The notes: a model not told the origin generated them from the sequence alone. Shown: positions 36,371-44,068, numbered from the stretch's first letter. The stretch is 64,000 nucleotides of DNA from Bacteroidota bacterium (GCA_023450085.1 JAEXHI010000024.1:186001-250000); one strand, 5' to 3'. A program made the numbers and translations.

Positions 36371-36908
36371 ATGGTTGTTTTGGATTTTATTGCTAACATC
36401 GATATTAAGTTGCGGTATCCGTCAGGTAGAACTGGAAGCCAGTAAAACAAAAGTTTCAGCAAAAAGCTCGAGAGAAACGGATATCGAAATCAAAAACAAC
36501 CTAAAGACTAATACATCCGTAACAAATATGGATCAATCTAAGTCTGTTGACGAAGATGTTGAGATTGTTGAAGAATTCGGCGATAACGGTAATTTAAAAA
36601 AAAGGACGTACCGCAAATCGTCCCATCAAAAAGAGCAGTCCAAAAAGAAAGATAGCTTGGGTACTACTATCGATCAAAGTTCATTAAAAATTAAAGAACG
36701 GGAAAAAAGCAAAGCTGATAGCCTTCATAAAGAAAAAGCTAAAAAAACATCATCGGATAAAACTGTAGCTACCAACGTTGGTGGTGCTGGCTGGCTTTAT
36801 GTAACTGTTATCTCAATAGCAATTCTTTTGCTTTTTTATTTTTGGATACGGAAACCCGTAAAAAAAGAACAAAAAAAGAAGATAAGTTTGACAAATGAAA
36901 ATAAATGA
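36345..36908 (+). CDS. Putative unimolecular spanin lipoprotein
   Basis: A 187-aa protein with an N-terminal lipoprotein signal (WLFWILLLTSILSC, lipobox SILSC), a long, highly charged coiled middle (residues 30-140, many Lys/Ser/Asp/Glu), and a C-terminal membrane segment (YVTVISIAILLLFYFWI). That matches u-spanins (lipoprotein plus inner-membrane span in one chain), which join the two membranes at lysis. It follows the endolysin and holin, the usual order. The charged middle looks variable, as in other spanins. A second ATG 15 bases downstream has a better upstream GGAG. Confidence 0.75.
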   Translation: MEKSRMIARWLFWILLLTSILSCGIRQVELEASKTKVSAKSSRETDIEIKNNLKTNTSVTNMDQSKSVDEDVEIVEEFGDNGNLKKRTYRKSSHQKEQSKKKDSLGTTIDQSSLKIKEREKSKADSLHKEKAKKTSSDKTVATNVGGAGWLYVTVISIAILLLFYFWIRKPVKKEQKKKISLTNENK

Positions 36909-37089
36909 GGCAGAGTGGACAGAGATCAAGCCTGACGGAAGCAACCTACCGGATGGGTATGAGCAGTACGATACGTACAACTCAAAGAACTATTGGATTT
37001 TTCCAAAAAGTAAGCCGGGGTATTTTGTCCGCAAAATGTGGATGGCTGGTGAAGCAACACATTTTCGCCCTCAACAAAAGAGTTCATGA
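36895..37089 (+). CDS. Hypothetical phage protein, 64 aa
   Basis: Short, aromatic-rich and basic (YEQYDTYNSKNYWIFPKSKP; FVRKMWMAG). Not recognised. It overlaps the spanin end by 14 bp and is the last gene before the late terminator. Confidence 0.6.
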   Translation: MKINEAEWTEIKPDGSNLPDGYEQYDTYNSKNYWIFPKSKPGYFVRKMWMAGEATHFRPQQKSS

Positions 37090-37130
37090 TTGGTAACCAT
37101 GATACATTTCCCAAAATTTAAAGTTGAATA

Positions 37131-37158
37131 AAAAAGCCCCTAGCTAGGGGCTTTTTTT
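37131..37158 (+). terminator. Strong terminator of the phage late operon
   Basis: A perfect palindrome (AAAAAGCCCCTAG/CTAGGGGCTTTTT, centred at 37143-37146) with flanking A and T runs, so it can act in both directions. It lies 40 bp after the last late gene. Confidence 0.9.
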
Positions 37159-37185
37159 GTTTTTTAAAACATTACAATATAATTG

Positions 37186-37216
37186 TTGTTATTTCGTATA
37201 TTAGTATATACTTTTG
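37186..37216 (+). promoter_or_regulatory. Bacteroidota-type promoter for the moron-like gene
   Basis: TTG at 37186-37188, 20-bp spacer, and an exact TACTTTTG (TAnnTTTG) at 37209-37216. Predicted transcription start falls within about 4-10 bases of the next start codon, so the mRNA would be almost leaderless. Confidence 0.7.
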
Positions 37217-37225
37217 CACGCTCAA

Positions 37226-37405
37226 ATGAAAGGATTTACTCATATCGCAGAAATATATGGTTTTAGGTGTTGGTACAATGAAAACACAGGCGAAATAAAA
37301 GGTACCAATTGGCTAAACGATAAACTAATTGACCTCTTCATCTGGATTGACGTTAAGTTTGAGATAAACGACGAGTTCGCTATTAAACTTATTGAAGAGA
37401 TTTGA
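37226..37405 (+). CDS. Moron-like small protein, 59 aa
   Basis: Not recognised. It is rich in aromatic and acidic residues (FRCWYNENTGEIKGTNW; LFIWIDVKFEINDEFA). It lies after the late terminator and has a near-consensus promoter of its own, so it can be transcribed in the lysogen, as moron genes are. A TTG 12 bases upstream overlaps the promoter and is rejected as start. Confidence 0.6.
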   Translation: MKGFTHIAEIYGFRCWYNENTGEIKGTNWLNDKLIDLFIWIDVKFEINDEFAIKLIEEI

Positions 37406-37451
37406 AAAAAGTAGAAACCTACTCATCCAGGTCAGTATTTTTGGCTTCTAC
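37404..37451 (-). terminator. Leftward terminator after the 41-aa gene
   Basis: On the minus strand, GTAGAAGCC and GGTTTCTAC pair (one G-U) across a 30-nt loop, followed by a T run. It would end transcription of the 41-aa gene. The long loop makes it a weaker call; the same stem may also serve the rightward gene that stops here. Confidence 0.4.
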
Positions 37452-37480
37452 TAAAAGAAAGATAATAATCTAACGTGCCG

Positions 37481-37606
37481 TTATTTTACTTTGATTTTAA
37501 ACACTTTAGATTTCTTTGGGTATATTCTTTTCCCGTTTTTCGTAATCCACGGGCGATAAATATACTCTCCATCATCTTCTTTTTTGGGTGCAAAATTATT
37601 TTCCAT
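37481..37606 (-). CDS. 41-aa Bacteroidota mini-protein
   Basis: Minus-strand frame from ATG (37606) giving 41 residues, including EYIYRPWITKNGKRIYPKK and a basic tail. This YRPxIT..NGKxIYxK pattern is common among tiny, uncharacterised proteins of Sphingobacteriales, and the reading frame is clean. It lies between two leftward terminators, so it is a separate leftward transcript. Function unknown. The plus-strand frame over it looks spurious. Confidence 0.65.
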   Translation of the reverse strand: MENNFAPKKEDDGEYIYRPWITKNGKRIYPKKSKVFKIKVK

Positions 37607-37700
37607 TTTGGAATTGATATTTCGTCAGGACATCCTTTTTGCCCTCAATCTCTATTTTTTTCTCCCATAGAGAAGGGATTACTCAAGAGTTTTGACCTAT

Positions 37701-37735
37701 AAAAAAGCCTCGACCATCTCTCGAGGTGTCGAGGC
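37701..37735 (-). terminator. Leftward terminator after the 108-aa gene
   Basis: On the minus strand, GCCTCGAC (37728-37735) pairs with GTCGAGGC (37707-37714) over a 13-nt loop, and is followed by a T run. It ends the leftward recombinase unit. The 150 bp to its right hold an A/T-rich palindrome but no gene that I can support. Confidence 0.75.
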
Positions 37736-37885
37736 AATTCTTTGCGTTTCCACTAATCTGTCTTTGTTTTTAAGGAAACTCCAAATGGATATTTTAATTT
37801 TGCGAGACAAATATAAATTTAATTTATATTAAATTAAAAATATTTTTTCGCTATAACTTTCATGAAAAAAATAGATAAGACAATC

Positions 37886-38212
37886 TTATATAATAACTTC
37901 TTTGTACTGCTTTAATATATGTAGCTCCTTGTAGGTGCCGAATCCGCTCATGTCGTTCAACAGCCATAGTTCTTTATAGAACACTGGATCAGTCAATTTT
38001 ACCTTAACATCTTCCTCTCTAACGAAGTGCACTGTCATTCTACGGGGATGAACCTTCAGATATCCAACATACCATACAGAAGGCCAAGCTGCGGTTCTAA
38101 AGGCAATCATAGTGCCATTTAAAAGTACAGGCAGCTCAAATCCCATTTCGCCATCTTTGACGTGGTAAGATCTTAAGACTTCGTATTTATTTTTATAGAT
38201 TTCCAGTTCCAA
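37886..38212 (-). CDS. Hypothetical protein beside the recombinase, 108 aa
   Basis: Beta-rich protein with MGFELPVLLNGTMIAFRTAAWPSVWY, KVHPRRMTVHFV and KELWLLNDMSGFGTYKELH. Not recognised. No ATG is available upstream, so a TTG start is used; Met23 is an alternative. It starts 22 bp past the recombinase stop and is probably translated from the same leftward mRNA. Confidence 0.55.
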   Translation of the reverse strand: MELEIYKNKYEVLRSYHVKDGEMGFELPVLLNGTMIAFRTAAWPSVWYVGYLKVHPRRMTVHFVREEDVKVKLTDPVFYKELWLLNDMSGFGTYKELHILKQYKEVII

Positions 38213-38234
38213 CTTTTGTTGAGCAAATAGCTTT

Positions 38235-39476
38235 TTATATATAAAACGTCAGATCTTCCTTTTGGTATACGTTTCTTAATGTAAGGTCGAATCCCCTCAT
38301 GTAGTGTTGAGTTTCTTCCAAGGAAGAATGTCTGCACAGATACTGTATTTCATAAGGATCCGTTCCTTTCATCATCTCGTGTACAACTCTTGTGTGTTTC
38401 CATGAATATAATGTATACTCTACATTAAGACCCAGGCCGTCTTTAATAATTCTGTATTGGTTAGCAAGCCAATTTACGCCAATTCGATTTGGACCGGGCA
38501 GTCCAAGCTTTCCAAAAACAAAATAGTCTTTTGGATAGGTACTGAGCTTCATTTCTTTGATAACTTCATTAAATTCTTCTGGCCATTCCCTAAATGCCTC
38601 CCTTCCATTTTTGCTAACTTCTTTTCTAAACCTCAACCGACCTAATGTAAAATCTAAATCACCAACTTTAAGTTTCATTATCTCTTGCTGACTACGAACG
38701 GCCAAATAATAAGTAAATGCTGCAGCATAGTAAACAGGTCTACATTCATTGTACATTTTTAGCTTGACCTTAGAGGCTAATTCTCTATCATACCACCTAT
38801 TGATAGATGTTTTTGTTTTAAGTCGCTCGATCTTTCCCTTTGCAGGGTTCTTAAATATCAACTCCTCTGTTTCAAACCAATTAAATATGGTCATTAAATA
38901 AGTACATTGATTATTGTAAGTAACATTAGACCACTTTCTGGTTATTTTGCAGGTCCTTAAAGATTGTGAAATGTGATTTCTGGTTACCTCGGTTATTAAT
39001 ATATCGAGACTTTCTATTGATCTCAAATACTCGATAAACCAAGTGGCGGTTGCCTTCCACATTGAAATGGATTTTTTGTTTTCTGTCCGAGATTCCCTGT
39101 CCTTAATAAACAAATCAAGTGCGTTAGTAACGGATATTAAGTTCCTGCTATTTTTTTCCCTTTGTAGATCAATTTCCTGCTTCACTTCATTGATCTGAGA
39201 TTCAACACTATTTAATTCATTCAGTTCCTTTTCAAAATGATTGTATAGATTATTCTTTATAGCTATTTTCCAAACCTGCAGCCTTTCATTTGCATATTTT
39301 AGTCTTTCATCTCCTTCTATCCTATTTATATCATCATATTTCTTTACCCTTACCCTTTTGGTTTTGAATTTATGCAACAATTGCGTGGGTACATCTATGT
39401 TGAAATAAATGAACCACTTTTTGGGGTTGGAAGTATTTAGTTTAGGTGTCGCTGGTTTCATAGTTAAAAGTGGCAT
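38235..39476 (-). CDS. int: Prophage tyrosine recombinase (integrase)
   Basis: A 413-aa site-specific recombinase. N-terminal residues 1-140 hold a helical arm-binding-type segment, then a SAM-like core-binding domain (ISMWKATATWFIEYL) and the catalytic domain with R in LAVRSQQEIMKLK, KHTRVVHEMMKG, CRHSSLEETQHYMRG with the nucleophile Tyr. The HxxR box reads HTRV, so its Arg is shifted by one, which is unusual. It inserts the phage at tRNA-Ala, next to which it lies. The same frame continues upstream through the tRNA gene, so the start was placed at the ATG after the terminator; Met5 (39461) is also possible. Confidence 0.88.
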   Translation of the reverse strand: MPLLTMKPATPKLNTSNPKKWFIYFNIDVPTQLLHKFKTKRVRVKKYDDINRIEGDERLKYANERLQVWKIAIKNNLYNHFEKELNELNSVESQINEVKQEIDLQREKNSRNLISVTNALDLFIKDRESRTENKKSISMWKATATWFIEYLRSIESLDILITEVTRNHISQSLRTCKITRKWSNVTYNNQCTYLMTIFNWFETEELIFKNPAKGKIERLKTKTSINRWYDRELASKVKLKMYNECRPVYYAAAFTYYLAVRSQQEIMKLKVGDLDFTLGRLRFRKEVSKNGREAFREWPEEFNEVIKEMKLSTYPKDYFVFGKLGLPGPNRIGVNWLANQYRIIKDGLGLNVEYTLYSWKHTRVVHEMMKGTDPYEIQYLCRHSSLEETQHYMRGFDLTLRNVYQKEDLTFYI

Positions 39477-39521
39477 TAAAAACCTGTCCCTTTTCTGTCC
39501 CTTTAAATCTCTACATACAGA

Positions 39522-39546
39522 AAAAGCAGCTTCATCAGCTGCTTTT
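39522..39546 (-). terminator. Terminator of tRNA-Ala
   Basis: Perfect 10-bp stem, AAAAGCAGCT/AGCTGCTTTT, with a 5-nt loop and T run on the minus strand, 9 bases after the tRNA's 3' end. Confidence 0.75.
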
Positions 39547-39555
39547 ACATGTTCG

Positions 39556-39629
39556 TGGAGAATGCCGGATTCGAACCGGCCACCTCTTGCCTGCCAGGCA
39601 AGCGCTCTAGCCAAATGAGCTAATCCCCC
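39556..39629 (-). tRNA. tRNA-Ala (anticodon GGC)
   Basis: Acceptor GGGGGAT pairs with ATTCTCC (two G-U); D arm TAGCTCATTTGGCTAGAGC; anticodon stem-loop CTTGC-CTGGCAG-GCAAG gives GGC, reading GCC (Ala); T arm GCCGGTTCGAATCCGGC. The CCA is not encoded. The prophage recombinase lies just beyond its 3' end. Confidence 0.95.
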
Positions 39630-39640
39630 AGATACGGTGG

Positions 39641-39670
39641 CAAAAGTAAATATTTAAAATTATTATGCAA
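39641..39670 (-). promoter_or_regulatory. Promoter of tRNA-Ala
   Basis: On the minus strand, TTG (39668-39670), 19-bp spacer and exact TACTTTTG (39641-39648), ending about 12 bases before the tRNA. The -33 element is inside the direct repeat at 39658-39687. Confidence 0.85.
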
Positions 39671-39687
39671 GTATAAAATGAAAAAAG
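39658..39687. repeat. 30-bp direct repeat, left copy (att-like)
   Basis: AATTATTATGCAAG... ends at AAAAAAG and is identical to 42696-42725. It covers the -33 box of the tRNA-Ala promoter. Flanking bases differ at both ends, so 30 bp is the full identity. Confidence 0.9.
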
Positions 39688-39939
39688 CTATTTCATCGCC
39701 GTTAGTGTTATATCTTAGAAAATTAATCGTGGAATAGTTTGTAGAATAACAAAATTAAAAAAGCTAGAATTATTAATTAACTCTGAAGAATGTATATAAG
39801 CAGTTACACTTTTATTTTGATGACATGCATAAAAAAGCATTAACTAAAACGTCTAAAGTTGAGAAATGATTTTTCTTGATAAAGAAAGATTTTCGATAAT
39901 GATTTATATCTTGTCGAGATAAATACGTTACTCATTCAC

Positions 39940-41847
39940 ATGAAAAAAAAAACAATTTATTTTCAGAACTGCCTAGGAGTTTTCCAAGGTGGAGGATGTC
40001 GAGCATCTGCCTATGTTGGAGCTTATAAAAAAGCTGTAGAGTGGGGTGTATCGTTCTCAGAAGTCGTCGGAACATCAGCAGGAGCCATAATTGCTACATT
40101 TATTGCCGCTGGAGCTTCTCCTAATCAGTTAGAAAAATACATAGGCGAGCTTGACTTTTTAAGTCTTAGAAATAAACCCGAGAAAATAAAAGAAGTAGCG
40201 AAGCAAAAATATGAAAGCATATTACGTTATATCCCTTCTAAAACTGTAAAATCATATTTACCCATATATACCAGTTTAGGGTTATATAATTCTCAAGGAA
40301 TAAAAAATTGGGTAAATGATAAGCTATCAGAAATAACAGGAAAACGAGCACCAATAAAATTCAAAGATTTAATAATAGAAACCCATGTTATCGTATCTGA
40401 CTTAAAGACCAAAAAGGTTGAAATTTTCAACAAAGAAAATAGTTCAAACATGGATGTAGCTGAAGCTGTTCAATACTCATGCAACATACCAATCTACTTT
40501 CAACCAATTAATCTTAGATATGTAGATGGAGGTATGCTAAGTAATCTAGCCACTTTTGTTTTTTCAAACAAACATGATAGATATTACAATAAAATACTAG
40601 CATTTACACTAGAAAGCAATATCGTAGATAATAACATAAGTTCATTCCTTGATTATGGGAACTCCCTCATAAGCACAATTGTCGACGGAGGTTCAGACAT
40701 ACAGGTTAATTTAATAGAAGACACCCACATAATCAAAATTGACACGGGCAATATCCTTGCGACTGATTTTGATAAAATGACACCTACGATAATAGAAGAA
40801 TTAAAAAACAATGGAGCTAATGCTGTAGAGCAATTCTTCAAAAATGAGTTAACAAACATTAAGAGCAATTGCAAAAACCCCAATATTTTAAAAGATTCCT
40901 TTCATACCTATAACAAAATCACTCAATTAACTGAAAAAAAACATGAAGAAATAATAATTATAAATAACGACAATAAGTTTGTTTACGAAATTTTCCCAAC
41001 ATTAGTTAAATGGATTAATGACGAAACTCAAGTATATTATTTATATGATTCTTGTGAATCAAAAGATGGGGTTCACCATTTTGATTTTAGAAATAGATTT
41101 TTAGAACACAGTGGTGTTAACATAATTAAATTAGAGAAAGATATACCTTTCAATGGCTTTATTCTGGATGGCACTTCTCAAGAATTTTGCCGAGCAATTA
41201 TATTAAATAATATTAATGCTCATTTTCATTCTAAATTTTATGAAGGTGAAACAGATTATATTGCTATTACATTAATGAGAAATGAGATTAAAACTTACCT
41301 ATCAAAGTCAAAAAAACATAAACTGATAGCCGAAAAGATAAAAGAAGAAGAGTTAATTACCGCGCTAAGATCGGTTAATCAGTATAATAACTCTTTGACA
41401 AAATTGGCACTAAAGAATCTTGAAATTGAGACCTTAATATTTATAACCCAATTTGTTAGAGGTTACAAATACAGACAAATATCGGTTTTATATAAAATGT
41501 ATGAAAACTACAATATAGAACTTTTTGATTCAGCAAAACTAGTATTGCGAAACAATCAGTTCACGATGATTACACCTCCCGTTATTGAAAAAATTGGAGA
41601 TAAATATTTTGTAATTGAAGGAAATACTAGATTAGTATATGCATATAAGAATGGTATAAAAAACATGAATTGTGTTGTTGTGGAAGGGGTTGAAGAACCG
41701 TTACCTGCAGACGGCAGATTCAGCATTAAAGAAGTAATTTTATCTGACAAGGAAGTAATCGGAGAAAATAGATACGACAAGTTTGATTACAAGTATTTTA
41801 GAAAAATTGAAAGTGCCGTTAGAAATCCCACAAAATGTTTATTATGA
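39940..41847 (+). CDS. Patatin-like phospholipase with C-terminal ParB-like domain
   Basis: A 635-aa protein. N-terminal patatin domain: oxyanion hole GGGCR (residues 17-21), nucleophile in GTSAG (Ser46), and catalytic DGG (Asp196); lipid hydrolase activity is expected. A middle region (about 330-430) holds YLYDSCESKDG and PFNGFILDG, not recognised. Near 555-590, VIEGNTRLVYAYKNG followed by CVVVEG resembles the ParB/sulfiredoxin nucleotide-binding fold. Many defence effectors (such as CapV-type) are patatins that degrade membranes on activation. ATGA overlap ties it to the next gene. AT-rich compared with the neighbours. Confidence 0.78.
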   Translation: MKKKTIYFQNCLGVFQGGGCRASAYVGAYKKAVEWGVSFSEVVGTSAGAIIATFIAAGASPNQLEKYIGELDFLSLRNKPEKIKEVAKQKYESILRYIPSKTVKSYLPIYTSLGLYNSQGIKNWVNDKLSEITGKRAPIKFKDLIIETHVIVSDLKTKKVEIFNKENSSNMDVAEAVQYSCNIPIYFQPINLRYVDGGMLSNLATFVFSNKHDRYYNKILAFTLESNIVDNNISSFLDYGNSLISTIVDGGSDIQVNLIEDTHIIKIDTGNILATDFDKMTPTIIEELKNNGANAVEQFFKNELTNIKSNCKNPNILKDSFHTYNKITQLTEKKHEEIIIINNDNKFVYEIFPTLVKWINDETQVYYLYDSCESKDGVHHFDFRNRFLEHSGVNIIKLEKDIPFNGFILDGTSQEFCRAIILNNINAHFHSKFYEGETDYIAITLMRNEIKTYLSKSKKHKLIAEKIKEEELITALRSVNQYNNSLTKLALKNLEIETLIFITQFVRGYKYRQISVLYKMYENYNIELFDSAKLVLRNNQFTMITPPVIEKIGDKYFVIEGNTRLVYAYKNGIKNMNCVVVEGVEEPLPADGRFSIKEVILSDKEVIGENRYDKFDYKYFRKIESAVRNPTKCLL

Positions 41848-42509
41848 TAGAGATGACAAATTTAGAAGTATTAAAGAACATTATTTCCAACAATAAAGAT
41901 ATCTCTTCACTTAATTTTTTTGAATTTAGTGGATATGGTTTGCTACAAGATAGAATAGATATTAATGGAGAGTTAAAAACTTCCTATCTCAGTGCTTTGA
42001 CTATAAGAGAAAAATATCATTTACCGTTTTGGGACTCTTTTAATTTAAGCTTGTTTGAAAAGAAGATTAAAGATTTTACATTCTTAGACGAGATTAAATT
42101 TCATAATATTCCGACGGAAGAATTTCTAATTAATAGAGAGAATTTCTTGAATGAAGAAATATATTTTGAAAACTATACGGCATTATGCTCCAAAACAAAT
42201 CTTGAAAGACTACATATTCCACTTTTAGACTTTCATATCCCAGTTTCAAAAGAAAATCAAATGATATGCGCTAATATATTAAGTAAGCTTTCTTTAAAAG
42301 GTTATTTATTTGATAGCGGAAAATCATATCACTTCATAGGAAAGGAAACTATTAATGAGAATGATTTATTCGAAAAGCTATATTATGCGTTATTATATTC
42401 TCCTATAATTGATAAATCTTGGATTGCGCATCAACTGATACAAAAATTCTGCTGTTTAAGAGTATCAAGCAAATATGGCAGACTGCCTATACTTGTACAA
42501 GAAATATAA
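41844..42509 (+). CDS. Primase-like (AEP, 1D-type) protein
   Basis: A 221-aa protein. The C-terminal part has LLDFHIP (Asp129), KGYLFDSGKSYHFIG (SxH; His163), SPIIDKSWIAHQLI and CCLRVSSKYGRLP. These resemble the core of archaeo-eukaryotic primase-like proteins of the primase 1D type, though the second Asp of a DxD is missing. It may sense or bind nucleic acid, nucleotides or modified ends, and control the phospholipase. The start is the ATG overlapping the phospholipase's TGA; an earlier in-frame ATG also exists. Confidence 0.65.
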   Translation: MIEMTNLEVLKNIISNNKDISSLNFFEFSGYGLLQDRIDINGELKTSYLSALTIREKYHLPFWDSFNLSLFEKKIKDFTFLDEIKFHNIPTEEFLINRENFLNEEIYFENYTALCSKTNLERLHIPLLDFHIPVSKENQMICANILSKLSLKGYLFDSGKSYHFIGKETINENDLFEKLYYALLYSPIIDKSWIAHQLIQKFCCLRVSSKYGRLPILVQEI

Positions 42510-42556
42510 ATTAATACACAAATAAAATTTTTCTAAACGAGAAATTGTCAAAGCCT

Positions 42557-42584
42557 AAAGGAGAGTACAAATATTCTCCTTTCT
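42557..42584 (+). terminator. Terminator of the island operon
   Basis: 8-bp stem AAAGGAGA/TCTCCTTT with a 10-nt loop and a short T-rich tail (TTCTT), 47 bp after the second gene. The next 110 bp up to the repeat hold no gene that I can see. Confidence 0.6.
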
Positions 42585-42695
42585 TAAGCAATTTAAATAC
42601 ACAACGTCAGCAAATGGCTTATAAATTATAGTTAAAGAATTAAAGATTTCTTCATTCAAAATTTCAGGTTTTCAGTTAGCGACAAAAAACATTAT

Positions 42696-42725
42696 AATTA
42701 TTATGCAAGTATAAAATGAAAAAAG
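42696..42725. repeat. 30-bp direct repeat, right copy (att-like)
   Basis: Identical to 39658-39687. Here it has no tRNA next to it; the host sequence resumes after it (AAGACTATCCAGCCCTCC). The following 140 bp up to lpxB carry no gene. Confidence 0.9.
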
Positions 42726-42868
42726 GGAAGACTATCCAGCCCTCCCCAACACAATAACATAGTTAAGCGGAGATTAGACAAACAAAATCCTATTGACTTA
42801 ACCTAAATTTTCTCAAATGTATTGCTAGCTTCCAAGTATCACAATACCTAGAAGTAGGTATATTAAAG

Positions 42869-43972
42869 CTATTTTAAATAACCGATCATGAGTTTGGCGA
42901 CCTTTTCAGACGCACCTGCTTCTCCCATCAATTGGTGTAAATGAGCATAGCCCTCTAGCATTTGCTCCCTGCCTTTTCCTTCAATGATCTGTGCGAGTTC
43001 CTCCGTCACTTTTTGCGGGTTGCAATCCTCTTGAATAAGCTCGGTCACTACTTTCCTATCCACAATTAAATTCACTAAAGAGATGAAACGGATTTTAACC
43101 AATAACCTAGCAATAGCAATGGAAATAGTGCCACCTTTATAAACCACTACCTGCGGTACGTTAAACAAAGCAGTTTCTAGAGTAGCCGTACCCGATGCCA
43201 CTACCGCTGCATGGGCATGATGCAACAATTGATAGGTTTGATTAAAAACCAAAGCTACTTTGTTATTACCCATAAACTGCTGATAATAATCTGCGCCAAA
43301 AGTGGGTGCCGCAGCAATTACAAACTGGTAATTCTTAAATTGATTGACCACGCTAAGCATTATCGGCAACAATCGTTCTATTTCCTGCTTTCGGCTACCT
43401 GGCAATAATGCGATAATAGGTTGTTCCGTCAATCCCTGTTGCTTCCTGAAACCAGTATTCGGTACAAATTGCGCAATTTCATCTAGCAAAGGATTTCCTA
43501 CATAATCTACTTTCATACCCCACTCTTTGTAAAAAGCTACTTCGAATGGCAAGATGCAGAACATGTGGTCAACAATGCGTTTGATTTTGAGTACCCGCTT
43601 TTGGTTCCATGCCCAAACTTTTGGCGAAATATAATAGCAAACCTTAATACCATGCTGCTTGGCAAACTCAGCAATTTTAAGGTTAAAGCCAGGAAAATCA
43701 ATCAGTACCAATACATCAGGCTGGTAGGCCAACACATCGGCCTTACAAGCTTTCATGTTTTTCAAAATGGTGCGTAAGTTCAGTAGCACTTCAGTAAAGC
43801 CCATAAAAGCCATATCCGCATAATGTTTCACCAAATCGCCCCCTTCGGCCTGCATTTTATCGCCACCAAAATACCTGAACTCCGCTTGAGGATCTTCGAC
43901 TTTTAAAGCTTTCATTAAATTCGCTCCATGTAAATCGCCCGAAGCTTCACCTGCTATTAAATAGTATTTCAT
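42869..43972 (-). CDS. lpxB: Lipid-A-disaccharide synthase
   Basis: A 367-aa glycosyltransferase of the lipid A pathway: it joins UDP-diacylglucosamine and lipid X, releasing UDP, on the inner membrane. Motifs: YYLIAGEASGDLHGA at the N-terminus, DFPGFNLKIAEFAK, YYISPKVWAWNQKR, LLPGSRKQEI, and ASGTATLETALFNVPQVVVYK. Length is normal for the family. It ends the leftward run; the island lies just after its stop. Confidence 0.97.
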   Translation of the reverse strand: MKYYLIAGEASGDLHGANLMKALKVEDPQAEFRYFGGDKMQAEGGDLVKHYADMAFMGFTEVLLNLRTILKNMKACKADVLAYQPDVLVLIDFPGFNLKIAEFAKQHGIKVCYYISPKVWAWNQKRVLKIKRIVDHMFCILPFEVAFYKEWGMKVDYVGNPLLDEIAQFVPNTGFRKQQGLTEQPIIALLPGSRKQEIERLLPIMLSVVNQFKNYQFVIAAAPTFGADYYQQFMGNNKVALVFNQTYQLLHHAHAAVVASGTATLETALFNVPQVVVYKGGTISIAIARLLVKIRFISLVNLIVDRKVVTELIQEDCNPQKVTEELAQIIEGKGREQMLEGYAHLHQLMGEAGASEKVAKLMIGYLK

Positions 43973-44068
43973 TTTTTTATTAGGAGTTAGGGATTAGTGG
44001 CTAGGAGTTAGTACCTAGTTGCCGATGAAACAATTAACCATATCTAAACAATTCAACGATTAACCTAA

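Larger units (their letters stand above)
1..39629. mobile_element. Contractile-tailed prophage, left end outside the window
   Basis: Continuous phage gene set: replication and methylation genes, lambda-type terminase-gpW-portal, protease-capsid fusion, P2/Mu-type contractile tail, lysis genes, then a leftward tyrosine recombinase abutting tRNA-Ala. Nearly all genes run rightward and overlap or lie within a few bases. The right boundary is inferred to be at the tRNA gene, because recombinase-next-to-tRNA-3'-end is the usual layout. The exact att core cannot be set because the left end is not visible. All core structural modules appear intact, so it may be inducible. Confidence 0.9.
39658..42725. 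mobile_element. 3 kb island bounded by 30-bp direct repeats
   Basis: Two perfect 30-bp direct repeats enclose the patatin-like and primase-like genes. The enclosed DNA is visibly richer in A/T than the host flanks, and contains no recombinase. The arrangement (att core duplicated, tRNA promoter kept intact) is what site-specific integration leaves. It may have used the neighbouring phage recombinase or one since lost. A simple tandem duplication cannot be excluded. Confidence 0.7.

Noticed and set aside
37475..37702. Plus-strand frame of 75 aa in the leftward region.
   Set aside because: Phe-rich sequence with no supported start, opposite to the 41-aa minus-strand gene; looks like antisense of it.
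39477..39614. The recombinase frame open upstream through the tRNA gene.
   Set aside because: It would translate the tRNA and its terminator; an ATG after them fits better.
42841..42868. Small palindrome ATACCTA/TAGGTAT after lpxB.
   Set aside because: No T run on either strand; not a clear terminator.
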